7,635 bases of DNA from an uncultured Blautia sp. Lineage in GTDB: Bacteria; Bacillota; Clostridia; Lachnospirales; Lachnospiraceae. Positions 6,228 to 7,635 of the stretch are shown one piece after another. The translations under genes and the position numbers were made by a program. The stretch is taken from positions 1 through 7,635 of the forward strand of contig CAMOXX010000130.1 of NCBI GenBank assembly GCA_946629475.1. The letters run 5' to 3'. The notes under the pieces are model-generated. The model was given only the letters and a program-made list of their open reading frames with translations. It was not told the DNA's origin and did no database searches. Numbering within the stretch: position 1 is the stretch's first letter; every line of letters begins with the position of its first letter.

Positions 6228-6256
6228 ATTTTAGTTAGAAGTACCTAACAAGTCAA
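6228..6256 (-). promoter_or_regulatory. Promoter of the ABC operon with an embedded MarR-like operator
   Basis: On the minus strand, TTGACT (6256-6251) and TAAAAT (6233-6228) are separated by exactly 17 bp. The spacer is almost filled by a perfect inverted repeat, GTTAG (6234-6238), six bases, then CTAAC (6245-6249). A TTAG-N6-CTAA core between -35 and -10 is what a dimeric repressor of the MarR/SlyA family would be expected to bind, blocking RNA polymerase. MarR control of efflux-type ABC operons is common; the regulator itself is not in this window. The -35 lies 21 bp beyond the stop of the upstream AKR gene. Confidence 0.75.
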
Positions 6257-6277
6257 CTCTCTTTTATCATTTAGGCG

Positions 6278-7423
6278 TCAGATCCCGAATAATGCAGCTG
6301 CTTTCGCCATTCTCTCCGAGATCCCGACTCCGAAGGGACATCTTTCCTCGCAGCTCTGACAGCCTATGCATTCCGATGCTGTATGAGGAAGAGCTTTGTA
6401 ATGGGAGAGCACGCTCTCCGGAACCTTCGGCTGCTGCACGGCAAGATCGTAGAATTTGTTGATCATGGCGATATCCAGATCCATGGGACATGGCTTGCAG
6501 TGTCCGCAGTAGGTGCACTGTCCCCTGCAGGAATGGAGCGGGGCGGAGGCGATGACGGAGGCATAATCCTTCTCATCGTCCGTTGCGCTCTCATAGGCTG
6601 CCGCCGCATCGATCTGTTCTGCTGTATCATAACCGCACAGTATGGAGCATACACCCGGCCTGGTGAGGGCATAATGAATGCACTGAACCGGGGTGAATGC
6701 CGCTCCAAAAGGAGATCTGGCAGCGTCAAAGAGATTTCCTCCGAAGAAACCTTTCATTACAGTGATCCCTACATTCTTCTCTTCGCACAGGCTGTACAGT
6801 GCAGCTCTCTCCGGATCGATTCCGCTCAGGCTCTGATCATCATAGTCTCCGAACATCGTCTCGATGTTTTCACTTGCAGGCTTCATGTCAAAAGCAGGAT
6901 TGATGCTGAACAGGATCATCTCTATGAATCCGGACTCCACTGCCATCTTCGCGATTCTCGGATTATGGGTGCTCAGGCCGATATGACGGATGATTCCCTT
7001 ATCATGCAGCTCGTGTACATAATCAATATAGGCTGTATTCATGCAGGTATTCCAGTCTTCCATGGAATCTACATAATGGATCATCCCAAGATCAATATAC
7101 CCGCCGCCGATTCTTTTCAGCAGGTCCTCGAAAGCGGGTTTCACATAATTCATATCCCTGGTGCGCACATACTGTCCGTTCTGCCAGGTGGAACCGATAT
7201 GTCCCTGGACGATCCATTCATCCCGCGCGTCCGCGATTCCTTTTCCGATGATATCCCTGGATTTCGGATCCGCCATCCAGCAGTCGATGATATTGATTCC
7301 CTTGCTGTGCGCGTACTGAATCAGCCGGATTCCTTCTTCCTCCTCATGCCTCTCCAGCCATTCGCCGCCGAAACCGACTTCACTGACCATAAGTCCGGTC
7401 TTCCCGAGAATTCGTTTCTTCAT
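6278..7423 (-). CDS. Aldo/keto reductase-fold protein with C-terminal double [4Fe-4S] ferredoxin domain
   Basis: A 381-residue cytoplasmic protein. Residues 1 to about 285 are an AKR (TIM) barrel, starting with RILGKTGLMVSEVGFGG and including the GLSTHNP segment (149-155). Residues 299-365 form a bacterial ferredoxin-like domain: C303, C306, C309 and C312 before P, and C352, C355, C358 and C362 before P, enough for two [4Fe-4S] clusters; C299 is extra. It resembles the iron-sulfur AKRs of anaerobes (COG1453-like). Aligned with the canonical D-Y-K-H tetrad, D47 and H116 (MIHYVD) are kept, but the Tyr position appears to be D52 and the Lys position H75. Ordinary AKR chemistry is therefore doubtful, and the substrate is unknown. 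The start at 7423 is chosen over an in-frame ATG at 7531 because AGGAGA (7436-7431) lies seven bases upstream and homology begins here. No terminator separates it from the ABC operon. Confidence 0.88.
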   Translation of the reverse strand: MKKRILGKTGLMVSEVGFGGEWLERHEEEEGIRLIQYAHSKGINIIDCWMADPKSRDIIGKGIADARDEWIVQGHIGSTWQNGQYVRTRDMNYVKPAFEDLLKRIGGGYIDLGMIHYVDSMEDWNTCMNTAYIDYVHELHDKGIIRHIGLSTHNPRIAKMAVESGFIEMILFSINPAFDMKPASENIETMFGDYDDQSLSGIDPERAALYSLCEEKNVGITVMKGFFGGNLFDAARSPFGAAFTPVQCIHYALTRPGVCSILCGYDTAEQIDAAAAYESATDDEKDYASVIASAPLHSCRGQCTYCGHCKPCPMDLDIAMINKFYDLAVQQPKVPESVLSHYKALPHTASECIGCQSCEERCPFGVGISERMAKAAALFGI

Positions 7424-7635
7424 TCTGTGCTCTCCTTTCTTCTGTTCCTGTCTCTTTCTCTCATAATCGTGTGCCGCGCAGATCTCCTGCTCTTCTGCAC
7501 CTTTTCCCCTTATTCTATAGGAAACGAACAAACGTATGCTTTATGGGCGTTTCCTGCGCCGGATTTTGGCGGCTGCAAGCCGGCCTTCCGCTCTGCTGCA
7601 CCTTTTCCCTGATTATAAAACTGACATGCTTCCTT
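7424..7635 (-). promoter_or_regulatory. Upstream region of the AKR gene: candidate -10 and a 20-bp direct repeat
   Basis: No gene is supported in this 212-bp stretch. On the minus strand a perfect TATAAT lies at 7617-7612; its -35 would fall at or past the window edge, so the promoter is only partly visible and would give a leader of about 180 nt. Two direct copies of a 20-bp element (GCTCT-T/G-CTGCACCTTTTCCC on the plus strand) lie at 7489-7508 and 7590-7609, differing at one base and 101 bp apart. Each is preceded, in the direction of AKR transcription, by an A/T-rich -10-like sequence (TATAAT or TAGAAT), which suggests duplication of a promoter-proximal segment. Confidence 0.4.

Noticed and set aside
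7424..7531. N-terminal extension of the AKR from an ATG at 7531
   Set aside because: The 36 extra residues are charged and unlike the AKR family. The AGGAGA site at 7436-7431 fits the ATG at 7423.
7561..7590. GC-rich hairpin (GGCGGCT / AGCCGGCC) as a terminator
   Set aside because: The stem has a bulge and no T-tract follows it on either strand.
6383..7612. 409-codon open frame on the plus strand
   Set aside because: It is antisense to the AKR gene, which has conserved family motifs, two ferredoxin cysteine sets and a good ribosome binding site. The plus-strand translation shows no recognisable domain and no ribosome binding site was seen.

Overview
The window looks like chromosomal DNA from an anaerobic, mid-GC member of the Bacillota, most plausibly a Lachnospiraceae-like gut clostridium. 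The reasons are strong AGGAGG-type ribosome binding sites, near-consensus sigma-A promoters, a large two-FtsX-domain ABC permease paired with a MacB-type ATPase, an oxygen-sensitive-looking aldo/keto reductase with a double [4Fe-4S] tail, and a secreted GH32 enzyme. The genus cannot be fixed from the sequence alone.

Layout from left to right. Bases 1-60 are the 5' part of a tRNA-Arg(CCU) on the minus strand, cut by the window edge. It is transcribed divergently from a secreted GH32 (beta-fructosidase clan) glycosidase at 276-1727 on the plus strand. The 213 bp between them hold two opposed promoters and a cluster of overlapping palindromes. The GH32 gene converges on an SGNH/GDSL esterase gene (1975-2559, minus). 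Between their stop codons lies a GC-rich tandem array of about 43 bp per unit, in which each unit carries two short dyads. Upstream of the esterase, three perfectly spaced 37-bp repeats duplicate the last codons and stop of the next gene.

That gene is a large ABC permease (2774-5374, minus). It directly follows its ATPase (5393-6100, minus), and the two form a tight operon. The operon is driven by a TTGACT-N17-TAAAAT promoter whose spacer holds a GTTAG-N6-CTAAC dyad of the kind bound by MarR/SlyA-family repressors. The transcript would have a leader of about 120 nt with mutually exclusive pairing possibilities. The last gene (6278-7423, minus) is an aldo/keto-reductase-fold protein fused to a two-cluster ferredoxin domain. 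Its canonical catalytic Tyr and Lys appear to be replaced. It reads towards the ABC operon, and its stop lies about 20 bp before the operon's -35 element.

Functionally the window is a set of small independent units rather than one pathway: extracellular fructan or sucrose-type hydrolysis, an intracellular esterase, a probably repressor-controlled efflux or lipoprotein-type ABC transporter, and an iron-sulfur AKR-like protein. I see no phage, insertion sequence, CRISPR, toxin-antitoxin or defence module. The most unusual items are the two unrelated intergenic tandem-repeat arrays, the non-canonical AKR active site, the atypical nucleophile block of the GH32 enzyme, and the palindrome cluster in front of it.
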